Shown: one piece after another, positions 42,968 through 51,091 of the stretch
How positions within the stretch are numbered: the stretch's first letter is position 1
Layout: every line of letters starts with the position of its first letter
NCBI RefSeq assembly: GCF_023016285.1
Contig: NZ_CP095413.1
Span: 2,728,001 to 2,792,000 of the forward strand
Source of the DNA: Muricauda sp. SCSIO 64092
GTDB lineage: Bacteria; Bacteroidota; Bacteroidia; Flavobacteriales; Flavobacteriaceae
Reading direction: 5' to 3'
DNA length: 64,000 bases
The notes under the pieces: generated by a model
The model's input: the letters and a program-made list of their open reading frames with translations, nothing else
The model's database searches: none
Told to the model about the DNA's origin: nothing
Translations under genes and position numbers: made by a program

Positions 42968-44755
42968 TCAATGAAAGGATTCATACACTTTTTTTGCTTT
43001 GGACCTCCCAATGGATTTTGCCAAGGTTTCCATTGATGCTTCTTTGATCCGTGCCACGGACTTAAAATTTTTGAGCAGTTGTTCAACGGTTTTTTGCCCT
43101 ATTCCCTCTATACCTTCCAATTCCGAATTAATAGCGGCATTGCTCCTCTTGTTCCTATGAAAAGAGATGCCAAAACGGTGCGCTTCGTTGCGCAATTGCT
43201 GTATTATTCTCAAGGTTTCGGATTTCTTGTCCAGATATAATGGAATGGGGTCTTCCGGGAAATAAATCTCTTCGAGCCTCTTGGCAATGCCAATAATGGC
43301 AATTTTTCCTCGTAGACCAAGAATTTCCAAACTTTTCAAGGCCGAGGACAATTGGCCTTTACCACCATCAATAACGATAAGTTGTGGAAGCGTTTCCGCT
43401 TCGTTCAACAACCGCTTGTAACGCCTAAAGACCACCTCTTCCATGGAAGCAAAGTCATTGGGACCATCCACTGTTTTAATGTTGAAGTGCCGGTACTCTT
43501 TTTTGGCCGGTTTGCCATTTCTAAATACGACACAGGCGGCCACGGGGTTGCTCCCCTGCATATTGGAATTATCAAAACATTCAATGTGAATGGGTTCTTC
43601 GGACAATCGTAGATCAGCCTTCATTTGGGCCATTAAACGCTTGGTGTGCCTATCGGGGTCTACAATTTTCATTTGCTTAAAACGCTCCTGTCTAAACATT
43701 TTTGCGTTATGTAACGAAAGATCCACCAACTTTTTTTTGTCCCCCAATTTGGGTACGGTGACCTTAATGCTTTTGTCGAGTTCCACCAGATGGGGGACGA
43801 AGATCATTTTGGAATTCGAAGCAAAACGTTGACGTAGTTCAATAATGGCCAACCGAAGTAATTCCGCATTTTCCTCATCAAGTTTTTTCTTTATTTCCAT
43901 GGAGTGGGAGCGTATGATGGAACCATGGGAAATCTGGAGAAAGTTGACATAGGCGTGGGTTTCATCCGAAAAAATACTGAAAACATCCACATCATTGATT
44001 TTTGGATTCACAATAGTGGACTTTACCTGATAATTCTCCAGGACCTCAATCTTTTCCTTGATACGTTGCGCTTTTTCAAATTCCATGGCCACGGCATGGC
44101 CTTTCATCCGGTGCTTAAAATAGGTCAGTGAACTTTTAAAATTCCCTTTAATGATTTCCCTGATATCATCCATTTGCCTATGGTAATCCTCAGCGGTCTG
44201 TAAACCTTCACAGGGGGCCTTACAGTTACCTAAATGGTATTCCAAACAGCGTTTGTACTTACCGGATTCTATTTTTTCATGGGAAAGGTCATAGTTACAA
44301 GTACGTAGTGGATAGACACTTTTAATCAAATCCAGAAGGGTCCTCACCGTACGCATACTGGTATAGGGGCCATAGTATTCCGAACCGTCCTTTATTATTT
44401 TCCTGGTGGGGAAGATTCTTGGGAACCGTTCATTTTTAATACATATCCAAGGATATGTTTTGTCATCACGGAGTAAGACATTGTATCTGGGCTGGTGTTT
44501 TTTTATAAGACTGTTCTCCAATAAAAGGGCATCCGACTCCGTCGCAACCACAATATGTTTTATAACGGCAATTTTTTTTACCATCACCCGTGTTTTTCCA
44601 TATTCATGGTTCTTGGTGAAATAGGAAGAAACCCTTTTTTTAAGGTTCTTCGCCTTACCCACATAAAGGACCTTCCCATCAGTGTCGTAAAACTGGTAGA
44701 CACCAGGATTATTGGGCAATGAGCTTAATTGTACGTCTATGGGTACTTTGGGCAT
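42968..44755 (-). CDS. uvrC: Excinuclease ABC subunit C
   Basis: 595 residues, normal length. Nucleotide excision repair endonuclease that makes both incisions. Order: GIY-YIG domain with NNPGVYQFYDTDGKVLYVGK, cysteine-bearing linker (RTCNYDLS, KRCLEYHLGNCKAPCE), UVR motif with FKSSLTYFKHRMKGHAVAME, RNase H-like domain with HIECFDNSNMQGSNPVAACV and VIDGGKGQLSSAL, and a C-terminal helix-hairpin-helix pair (ELEGIEGIGQKTVEQLLKNF). It is divergent from the 5-FCL gene by about 400 bases of A/T-rich DNA that includes a tiny open frame. Confidence 0.96.
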   Translation of the reverse strand: MPKVPIDVQLSSLPNNPGVYQFYDTDGKVLYVGKAKNLKKRVSSYFTKNHEYGKTRVMVKKIAVIKHIVVATESDALLLENSLIKKHQPRYNVLLRDDKTYPWICIKNERFPRIFPTRKIIKDGSEYYGPYTSMRTVRTLLDLIKSVYPLRTCNYDLSHEKIESGKYKRCLEYHLGNCKAPCEGLQTAEDYHRQMDDIREIIKGNFKSSLTYFKHRMKGHAVAMEFEKAQRIKEKIEVLENYQVKSTIVNPKINDVDVFSIFSDETHAYVNFLQISHGSIIRSHSMEIKKKLDEENAELLRLAIIELRQRFASNSKMIFVPHLVELDKSIKVTVPKLGDKKKLVDLSLHNAKMFRQERFKQMKIVDPDRHTKRLMAQMKADLRLSEEPIHIECFDNSNMQGSNPVAACVVFRNGKPAKKEYRHFNIKTVDGPNDFASMEEVVFRRYKRLLNEAETLPQLIVIDGGKGQLSSALKSLEILGLRGKIAIIGIAKRLEEIYFPEDPIPLYLDKKSETLRIIQQLRNEAHRFGISFHRNKRSNAAINSELEGIEGIGQKTVEQLLKNFKSVARIKEASMETLAKSIGRSKAKKVYESFH

Positions 44756-45019
44756 GGAAGCAAAAAACTTGGGTTTATTTGGGATATGAAGTTACTATGT
44801 TTTTTTCAACGGGGAAGTGAAAAAGTTGATGGACTTAAAGGGGGTGTAAACTTAGTTTAAACAGTCCTTGCATATTACCTAAATGTAAAGGCTATATGTT
44901 GTTGTATAATTTGGGAGTTAAAGTTTTAATAAAAAAGTGCATTTCAACGATAAAAAAGAACATTTCAAAGGATTTTGAAAGAAAAATTCGTTACTTTTAG
45001 ACAAAGTTAAGGTTAAGAC

Positions 45020-45106
45020 ATGGAAAATTATTTGATAGTTCTGGGCATGTATCTGATTTTGATGATCTTCTTCAAGATATATGTTACTGTTTCCGCTAAG
45101 GAGTAA
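45020..45106 (+). CDS. Possible 28-residue membrane peptide
   Basis: A tiny open frame MENYLIVLGMYLILMIFFKI then YVTVSAKE. One membrane helix with a lysine-rich tail, the composition of many bacterial single-helix peptides. It starts 20 bases after TACTTTTA, a near -7 match at 44992-44999, so it could be transcribed. No homology is known to me. The gap 44756-45019 upstream contains no other feature I can name. Chance is possible because the region is A/T rich. Confidence 0.35.
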   Translation: MENYLIVLGMYLILMIFFKIYVTVSAKE

Positions 45107-45154
45107 GCCTTTTTTCAGAGGTTCCCAAATTCATATCAAATCTACGTGATGTAG

Positions 45155-45715
45155 ATGCATAAAAAAGCGCTTAGGTTAGATTACCGAAACAAAAGAAACC
45201 TACTTGAACCAAGTATAATTGACAGTTCCAGTCTGGAGATAGCCAACCAGATACTCCACCTGCCTATTTGGCAATACACTTTTTACCACATTTTTCTATC
45301 CATTACAAAAAATAAGGAGTTGGACACCCAACCTTTGCTTTCCATACTCCAAGGGAAGGACAAGACCATTGTGGTTCCCAAAACATATCCCAATGGAATT
45401 CTTAGGAACTATTTATTGCTGGATAATACGGTTATCGAGAGCAATGGTTTGGGAATACCTGAACCAAAGGAGGGAATTGAGATTTCCGCAGATAAATTGG
45501 ATGTTGTTTTTGTACCCTTGCTCGCCTTTGATAAGAACGGACACCGTGTAGGTTATGGTGGAGGTTATTATGATAGGTTTCTAAAGAATTGCCGTAATGA
45601 CCTTATCAAAGTTGGGCTTTCCTTTTTTGGGCCCGTGGAAGAAATAACGGATAGCAACACCAATGATGTTAGGCTTACGTACTGTGTTACCCCCAATAGG
45701 ATTTATGAATTCTGA
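45155..45715 (+). CDS. 5-formyltetrahydrofolate cyclo-ligase
   Basis: 186 residues. Converts 5-formyltetrahydrofolate to 5,10-methenyltetrahydrofolate using ATP. The family blocks KALRLDYRNKRNLLEP at the start, FYHIFLSITKNKELDTQPLL, VVFVPLLAFDKNGHRVGYGG and GYYDRFLKNC with the GYGGGYYDR ATP site are visible. It is convergent with lspA with a 13-base overlap. Divergent from uvrC. The start at 45155 is the only ATG near the conserved block. Confidence 0.93.
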   Translation: MHKKALRLDYRNKRNLLEPSIIDSSSLEIANQILHLPIWQYTFYHIFLSITKNKELDTQPLLSILQGKDKTIVVPKTYPNGILRNYLLLDNTVIESNGLGIPEPKEGIEISADKLDVVFVPLLAFDKNGHRVGYGGGYYDRFLKNCRNDLIKVGLSFFGPVEEITDSNTNDVRLTYCVTPNRIYEF

Positions 45716-46341
45716 GGAATTTCCCTTTTTTCTTTGCCAAAGGCCTTTTTATTAAAGACAATCAGGATACCGACCCCAACACTTATGGCAGAATCCGCAA
45801 TATTGAAAATGGGCTCAAAAAAGCGAAAATTTGAGCCCCCTACTTTTGGGACCCATTCCGGCCAAGTGGTATCTATTAAAGGAAAATATAACATATCCAC
45901 CACTTTCCCGTAGAAAAGCTTTCCGTAGGGTTCATCCGAAAAAAGGGTCGCTACTTGACGGTTACTGTGATCGAAAATGGTCCCGTAGAAAACCGAATCA
46001 ATGATATTGCCCATGGCGCCGGCAAAGATGAAGGACACCGCCAGGATAAGTACATTGGGGGATTGCTTCTTTATGATGTCGTACAACCAATACCCAATTC
46101 CTGCAATGGCAAAAAGTCTGAAGATGGTCAAAAATAGCTTGCCGGTCGACTCGGACACCGGTAAAATATCACTGAGTTTTGTCCCCCAGGCAGCACCCTC
46201 ATTTTCAATGAATAAGATTTTAAACCATGAAAACACCTCAATGGACTCACCCAAAACAAAGTTGGTTTTAATATAAACTTTACTGATTTGGTCTATAAGT
46301 AAAACCACCACAATGATCAATAAGGACTTTCTAAGGTTCAT
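45703..46341 (-). CDS. lspA: Signal peptidase II (lipoprotein signal peptidase)
   Basis: 212 residues. Cleaves lipoprotein signal peptides in the inner membrane. Blocks present: LLIDQISKVYIKTNF, FIENEGAAWG, AGAMGNIIDSVFYGT and VVDMLYFPLI, then FNIADSAISVGVG, the last two with the catalytic Asp pair. It is longer than E. coli LspA (164) because of a loop of about 40 residues (DHSNRQVATLFSDEPYGKLF) and the C-terminal extension typical of Bacteroidota. Downstream of dksA-like and ileS. Many lipoproteins in this window would be its substrates. Confidence 0.95.
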   Translation of the reverse strand: MNLRKSLLIIVVVLLIDQISKVYIKTNFVLGESIEVFSWFKILFIENEGAAWGTKLSDILPVSESTGKLFLTIFRLFAIAGIGYWLYDIIKKQSPNVLILAVSFIFAGAMGNIIDSVFYGTIFDHSNRQVATLFSDEPYGKLFYGKVVDMLYFPLIDTTWPEWVPKVGGSNFRFFEPIFNIADSAISVGVGILIVFNKKAFGKEKREIPQNS

Positions 46342-46374
46342 CTACAAAAATTAATAGGGGCAAAAATAGTGATT

Positions 46375-47001
46375 TCATCCACTGGGGCTATTTATCCGAA
46401 TATTCCCTTCCACGGAATGGAGTGTAAAGACTTCATAACCATGGGGGACATTTCCCATAAAGACTTTTCCGTATTTACTTTCCGCGGTTACGGAACCTTT
46501 GGCGTTACCCACCAAAATCTCTCCTTTTTGGGTTTTTACATTCACGTTTTCGGTGATACTTCCCAATTTACAGTTTCCATCGGCCAAAGTAATGTTCAGG
46601 CTGCTATAGTTGCCAATGGCGAAGACATTGGTATGGGTCCCAAAAACATCCGTTTTCACATATTCCGGAATACTGATTTTTAAAGCAATGGAGATGACCT
46701 TATGTGCACTTAGCTTATCATTGGGTCTATTGAAGCTCGGCAGAAAATCCGTGCTAATTTGGAAATTGTCGCCGTTCTGCTCCAATTTAACGGCCAAATC
46801 CTTTGCATACTCCCCTTCCATTGTTGCTTCTACCCTTAGTTGGTTGCCCGTATGGGTAGCCAAATCTATTTTAAAGCAGTTTTCCCCATCTATTAGGACT
46901 GAAGTGGTCTTAGGGCTCAATACGGTCTTTTCCACCAATTTTTGTGCAGCTCCAAAATTGATGGTCAAAATTAGGGACAGGACTAAAAAGGGTCTCGCCA
47001 T
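46375..47001 (-). CDS. Exported DUF4097-like (putative adhesin) protein
   Basis: 208 residues with a signal peptide (MARPFLVLSLILTINFGAAQ). The body has a repetitive beta-helix-like pattern, for example GNYSSLNITLADGNCKLGSI, TENVNVKTQKGEILVGNAKG, SVTAESKYGKVFMGNVPHGY and VEGNIRINSPSG, as in DUF4097/putative auto-transporter adhesin folds. It is in the ileS-dksA-lspA run, 26 bases after the dksA-like gene and 33 before lspA. The function is unknown; the neighbours suggest no specific role. Confidence 0.75.
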   Translation of the reverse strand: MARPFLVLSLILTINFGAAQKLVEKTVLSPKTTSVLIDGENCFKIDLATHTGNQLRVEATMEGEYAKDLAVKLEQNGDNFQISTDFLPSFNRPNDKLSAHKVISIALKISIPEYVKTDVFGTHTNVFAIGNYSSLNITLADGNCKLGSITENVNVKTQKGEILVGNAKGSVTAESKYGKVFMGNVPHGYEVFTLHSVEGNIRINSPSG

Positions 47002-47027
47002 TGCATACCAGACCTAGAAAGGCACCA

Positions 47028-47411
47028 TTACTTTTGCATGTTTTTCGCTTCGATGCTCAAGGTGGCATGCGGAACCAGTTTTAAACGCTCTTTGTTGATG
47101 AGCTTACCGGTTACCCTGCATATGCCATAGGTTTTGTTTTCTATTCTAAGCAAGGCATTTTTTAAGTCGCGAATAAACTTTTCCTGCCGTATGGCCAACT
47201 GCGTATTGGCTTCCTTGCTCATAGTTTCGGAACCTTCCTCAAAGGCTTTAAAGGTAGGGGCAGTATCATCCGTACCATTATTGCCATCGTTCATATAGGA
47301 ACTTTTAAGCAGTTCCAGGTGTTTTTGTGCTTTTTCTATTTTGGCTTCTATGAGCTCTTTGAATTCTGCTAAATCCTTATCAGAATATCTCACTTTTGTA
47401 TCCTGCGCCAT
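47028..47411 (-). CDS. TraR/DksA family protein with degenerate zinc finger
   Basis: 127 residues: a long N-terminal coiled coil (DLAEFKELIEAKIEKAQKHL, then LELLKSSYMND) and a C-terminal finger region YGICRVTGKLINKERLKLVP then HATLSIEAKNMQK. DksA normally has four cysteines; here only one (in GICRV) remains and the others are T, H and A-type residues, the version usual in Bacteroidota. The family binds RNA polymerase secondary channel and helps ppGpp responses. It is four bases after ileS, suggesting coupling to tRNA charging genes. Confidence 0.88.
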   Translation of the reverse strand: MAQDTKVRYSDKDLAEFKELIEAKIEKAQKHLELLKSSYMNDGNNGTDDTAPTFKAFEEGSETMSKEANTQLAIRQEKFIRDLKNALLRIENKTYGICRVTGKLINKERLKLVPHATLSIEAKNMQK

Positions 47412-47414
47412 GTT

Positions 47415-50400
47415 TCAATGTTTTTGAATGAATAATTTTGTTTGTACTTCATCAAAGGCAACTTCAATGCCTTCATCCAATTGCTCTTCAAGGTTTAGGA
47501 CTTCGGTAAGCGTTTCACTTTTCAGATAATCCGCATTGCTTTCAATAGCTTTTTCCACCTGTCCGTCCTTTAAGATTTTCAGATCAATTTTGTCCGTCAC
47601 CTCCAAACCGGATTCCTTTCTTAAATTTTGGATGCGGTTCACCAATTCCCTGGCAATACCTTCTCTTTTTAGCTCATCATCAATGGTTACATCGAGAGCC
47701 ACGGTCAAAGGTCCAGAGCTGGCCACCAGCCACCCCTCAATATCCTGGGAGGTAATCTCTACATCGGACAACTGTAAATTAATACTTTTATTTTCCAGTT
47801 GGAGCATTATTTTGCCTTCTTGTTCAATTTTCTGGATGGCCGACTGTTCCAATTGATTGACAGCGGCGGCAATTTGCTTCATTTCCTTACCGAATTTTGG
47901 TCCCAAAACCTTGAAATTCGGTTTAATTTTCTTTACCAGGATTTCCGAAGCGTCTTCCATAAGTTCCACTTCTTTCACGTTTACTTCGGAACGAATTAAA
48001 TCTACAACTGCTTCGATTTCTTCCCTTTGGGATTGGTTCAATATGGGGACCATCACCTTTTTTAAAGGTTGCCTCACCTTTATTTTCTCTTTTTGCCTTA
48101 TGGACAATACCAAGGAGGATATCTTTTGTGCGGTCTGCATCCTTCGTTCCAACTTTTGGTTCACCATATTGGGGTTATAAGAAGGGAAGGTGGACAAATG
48201 CACACTTTCAAAACCATCTTTCCGTGTTACCTTATCCAAATCCAGATATAAACGCTCCCCAAAGAAAGGGGCAATGGGGGCCATTAATTTGGAAGTTGTT
48301 GCCAAGCAGGTATATAAGGTCTGATAGGCCGAAACCTTATCATGCTGGTAATCGCCCTTCCAAAAACGTCTTCTGCTCAAACGCACATACCAATTGGATA
48401 GGTTTTCCTGAACAAAGTCCGAAATGGCACGTGCGGCCTTTGTAGGTTCATAGTCCGCATAGGCACCGTCCACAAGTTGGATGAGCGTATTGAGTTCCGA
48501 TAGAATCCATTGATCTAATTCTGGCCTGTCATGTAGCGGGATTTCCTTTTCGGAATAGGTAAAGCCATCAATATTCGCATAAAGGGAAAAGAAGGAATAG
48601 GTATTGTAAAGCGTGCCGAAGAACTTTCGTTTTACCTCCATAACACCATCCATGTCAAATTTTAGGTTATCCCAGGGATTGGCGTTGGAAATCATATACC
48701 AACGTATGGCATCTGCACCATGTTCCGGGAGTGCCTCAAAAGGATCTACCGCATTGCCCAGGCGTTTGGACATTTTTTTGCCCTCCTTGTCCAAGACCAA
48801 CCCATTGGAGACTACATTTTTATAGGCCACGGAATCAAATACCATTGTGGCAATGGCATGCAAGGTATAGAACCACCCTCTTGTTTGGTCCACCCCTTCC
48901 GCTATGAAATTGGCCGGAAAGGCGTCGCCATTATCGATAAGGTGATTGTTTTCAAATGGGTAATGCCATTGTGCATAGGGCATGGAACCACTATCGAACC
49001 AAACATCAATGAGATCAGATTCCCTTCTCATGGGCTTCCCGGAAGGGGAAGCCAAAACAATTTGGTCCACAATATTCTTGTGCAGGTCTATGGTATCGTA
49101 ATTGGCCTCACTCATGTCACCCACCACAAAATCGGCAAAGATGTCTTTTTCCATGAAACCCAGTTCCACGGATTTGGCCATTTCATTTTTAAGCTCCCCA
49201 ACCGAACCCACGATTTTTTCTTCCTTACCATCCTCGGTTCTCCATATCGGTAAGGGAATACCCCAATAGCGGGAACGGGAAAGGTTCCAGTCGTTGGCAT
49301 TGGACAACCAATTTCCAAACCGGCCCTCACCAGTGGACTTAGGCTTCCAGTTAATGCTTTGGTTAAGTTCGAACATCCGTTCACGGATGTCGGTCACTTT
49401 AATGAACCAGGAATCCAATGGATAGTATAATATAGGTTTGTCCGTACGCCAACAGTTGGGATAGCTGTGTAGGTACTTTTCTACTTTGAAGGCCTTGTTC
49501 TCTATTTTTAGTTTAATGGCAATTTCAACATCCACGGACTTTTCAGGGGCTTCACCATCGTCATAATATTCATTTTTGACGTATTTGCCCCCAAACTCCC
49601 TGAGCTCCGGCCGAAATCTACCTTGAAGGTCAACCAATGGTACAGGATTATTGTTGGCATCCAAAACCAACATTGGGGGCACCGGTGGGTTTGCTTGTCT
49701 GGCAGCAAGGGCATCGTCCGCGCCAAAGGTTGGAGCGGTATGGACAATACCCGTACCATCTTCCGTGGTTACAAAATCCCCGGGAATCACACGGAATGCA
49801 TTTTCCGGATTTTCATACGGTTGGACATAATCGATCAATTGTTCGTAGTGTATGCCCAATAAATCGGCCCCTTTGGTCTTGGATATGATTTGAAATGGAA
49901 TCTTCTTGTCCCCAGATTTGAAATTTAAGAAATCGCCTTCCTCAACAGTTTCATAATACTTTCCAGAAAATTGTTTGTTTACCAGGGCTTTTGCCAAAAC
50001 CACATGCATTGGTTCAAATGTGTACTGGTTAAAGGTTTTGACCAGCACATAATCAATTTTTGGTCCAACGGTCAGTGCCGTATTTGAAGGCAATGTCCAC
50101 GGGGTGGTTGTCCATGCCAAAAAGTACACCTCGCCATCAATATCTTTTAAGGAATCCGGTAGCGTAGCTTTCTTGGCCTTAAACTGTGCGGTAACGGTAG
50201 TATCCGTAACATCCTGGTACGTACCCGGTTGGTTCAGTTCATGTGAACTTAAACCCGTACCTGCTTTTGGGGAATAGGGTTGTATGGTATAGCCTTTGTA
50301 AATCAACCCTTTGTCATAAATCTGTTTCAGGAGCCACCAAACGGACTCCATATATTTGGATTTATAGGTAATGTATGGGTCATCCATATCTACCCAATAC

Positions 50401-50816
50401 CCTACCATTTCGGTCATTTCATTCCATACATCGGTGTACCGCATTACCGCTTTTCTACAAGCCTCGTTGTACTCTTCAACGGATATTTTTTTGCCAATGT
50501 CCTCTTTGGTAATACCGAGCTCCTTTTCCACACCAAGTTCAATGGGTAGACCATGGGTATCCCAACCCGCTTTGCGTTTTACCTGAAAACCTTTCATGGT
50601 TTTGTACCGGGGAAAGATATCTTTAATGGTACGTGCCATTACGTGGTGAATGCCCGGCATTCCGTTTGCAGAAGGAGGCCCTTCATAAAACACATATCCT
50701 TCTTTGCCCTCCCTGGAGGTAACACTTTTTTCAAAAATGTTATTCTCCTTCCAAAAGGAGCGAATGCCATTTCCTATCCCGGGGAGGTCCAACCCTTTGT
50801 ATTCCGCAAACTTCAT
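47415..50816 (-). CDS. ileS: Isoleucyl-tRNA synthetase
   Basis: 1133 residues from the ATG at 50816, the start that matches MKFAEYKGLDLPGIGNGIRS; a TTG-type extension of 11 residues is also open. Class I synthetase that charges tRNA-Ile and edits valine. The HIGH-type motif is in PPSANGMPGIHHVMAR and KMSKS-type in EGKKMSKRLGNAVDPFEALP. The editing domain lies between (about residues 200-400) and the C-terminal half holds the anticodon-binding domain. Length suits the long bacterial/eukaryotic type of IleRS (related to mupirocin resistance in some bacteria), an inference from length only. Confidence 0.97.
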   Translation of the reverse strand: MKFAEYKGLDLPGIGNGIRSFWKENNIFEKSVTSREGKEGYVFYEGPPSANGMPGIHHVMARTIKDIFPRYKTMKGFQVKRKAGWDTHGLPIELGVEKELGITKEDIGKKISVEEYNEACRKAVMRYTDVWNEMTEMVGYWVDMDDPYITYKSKYMESVWWLLKQIYDKGLIYKGYTIQPYSPKAGTGLSSHELNQPGTYQDVTDTTVTAQFKAKKATLPDSLKDIDGEVYFLAWTTTPWTLPSNTALTVGPKIDYVLVKTFNQYTFEPMHVVLAKALVNKQFSGKYYETVEEGDFLNFKSGDKKIPFQIISKTKGADLLGIHYEQLIDYVQPYENPENAFRVIPGDFVTTEDGTGIVHTAPTFGADDALAARQANPPVPPMLVLDANNNPVPLVDLQGRFRPELREFGGKYVKNEYYDDGEAPEKSVDVEIAIKLKIENKAFKVEKYLHSYPNCWRTDKPILYYPLDSWFIKVTDIRERMFELNQSINWKPKSTGEGRFGNWLSNANDWNLSRSRYWGIPLPIWRTEDGKEEKIVGSVGELKNEMAKSVELGFMEKDIFADFVVGDMSEANYDTIDLHKNIVDQIVLASPSGKPMRRESDLIDVWFDSGSMPYAQWHYPFENNHLIDNGDAFPANFIAEGVDQTRGWFYTLHAIATMVFDSVAYKNVVSNGLVLDKEGKKMSKRLGNAVDPFEALPEHGADAIRWYMISNANPWDNLKFDMDGVMEVKRKFFGTLYNTYSFFSLYANIDGFTYSEKEIPLHDRPELDQWILSELNTLIQLVDGAYADYEPTKAARAISDFVQENLSNWYVRLSRRRFWKGDYQHDKVSAYQTLYTCLATTSKLMAPIAPFFGERLYLDLDKVTRKDGFESVHLSTFPSYNPNMVNQKLERRMQTAQKISSLVLSIRQKEKIKVRQPLKKVMVPILNQSQREEIEAVVDLIRSEVNVKEVELMEDASEILVKKIKPNFKVLGPKFGKEMKQIAAAVNQLEQSAIQKIEQEGKIMLQLENKSINLQLSDVEITSQDIEGWLVASSGPLTVALDVTIDDELKREGIARELVNRIQNLRKESGLEVTDKIDLKILKDGQVEKAIESNADYLKSETLTEVLNLEEQLDEGIEVAFDEVQTKLFIQKH

Positions 50817-50846
50817 AGGATTTCTTGTGTCAGAAATTAAAGTCTG

Positions 50847-50854
50847 CAAAATTA
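50847..50854 (-). promoter_or_regulatory. -7 element of the ileS operon (putative)
   Basis: Reverse-strand TAATTTTG, 31 bases before the ileS start, matches TAnnTTTG. A -33 TTTG is present at 50870-50867 but the spacer is only 12 bases, so the call is weak. Confidence 0.3.
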
Positions 50855-51091
50855 ATCATTTAGTGGCAAAACCCACGTTTTTATGCAGGTAAAAGGCTTA
50901 CCCCTAAGTTCATATGGTATACCGGCACCTGGTTTGGCCCGTCCTTTTTTTGAATCATATCACCAATACTTTCCCGTAACAAGGAAAACAATGGTTGCAG
51001 TGATGGTTTTGGGGGTTACCATTGTATTACAAGATTGGAAATACGATGGAAGAAACAGGCAAAAGATTGAAAATGGCCTGGAGGGGGTGCG

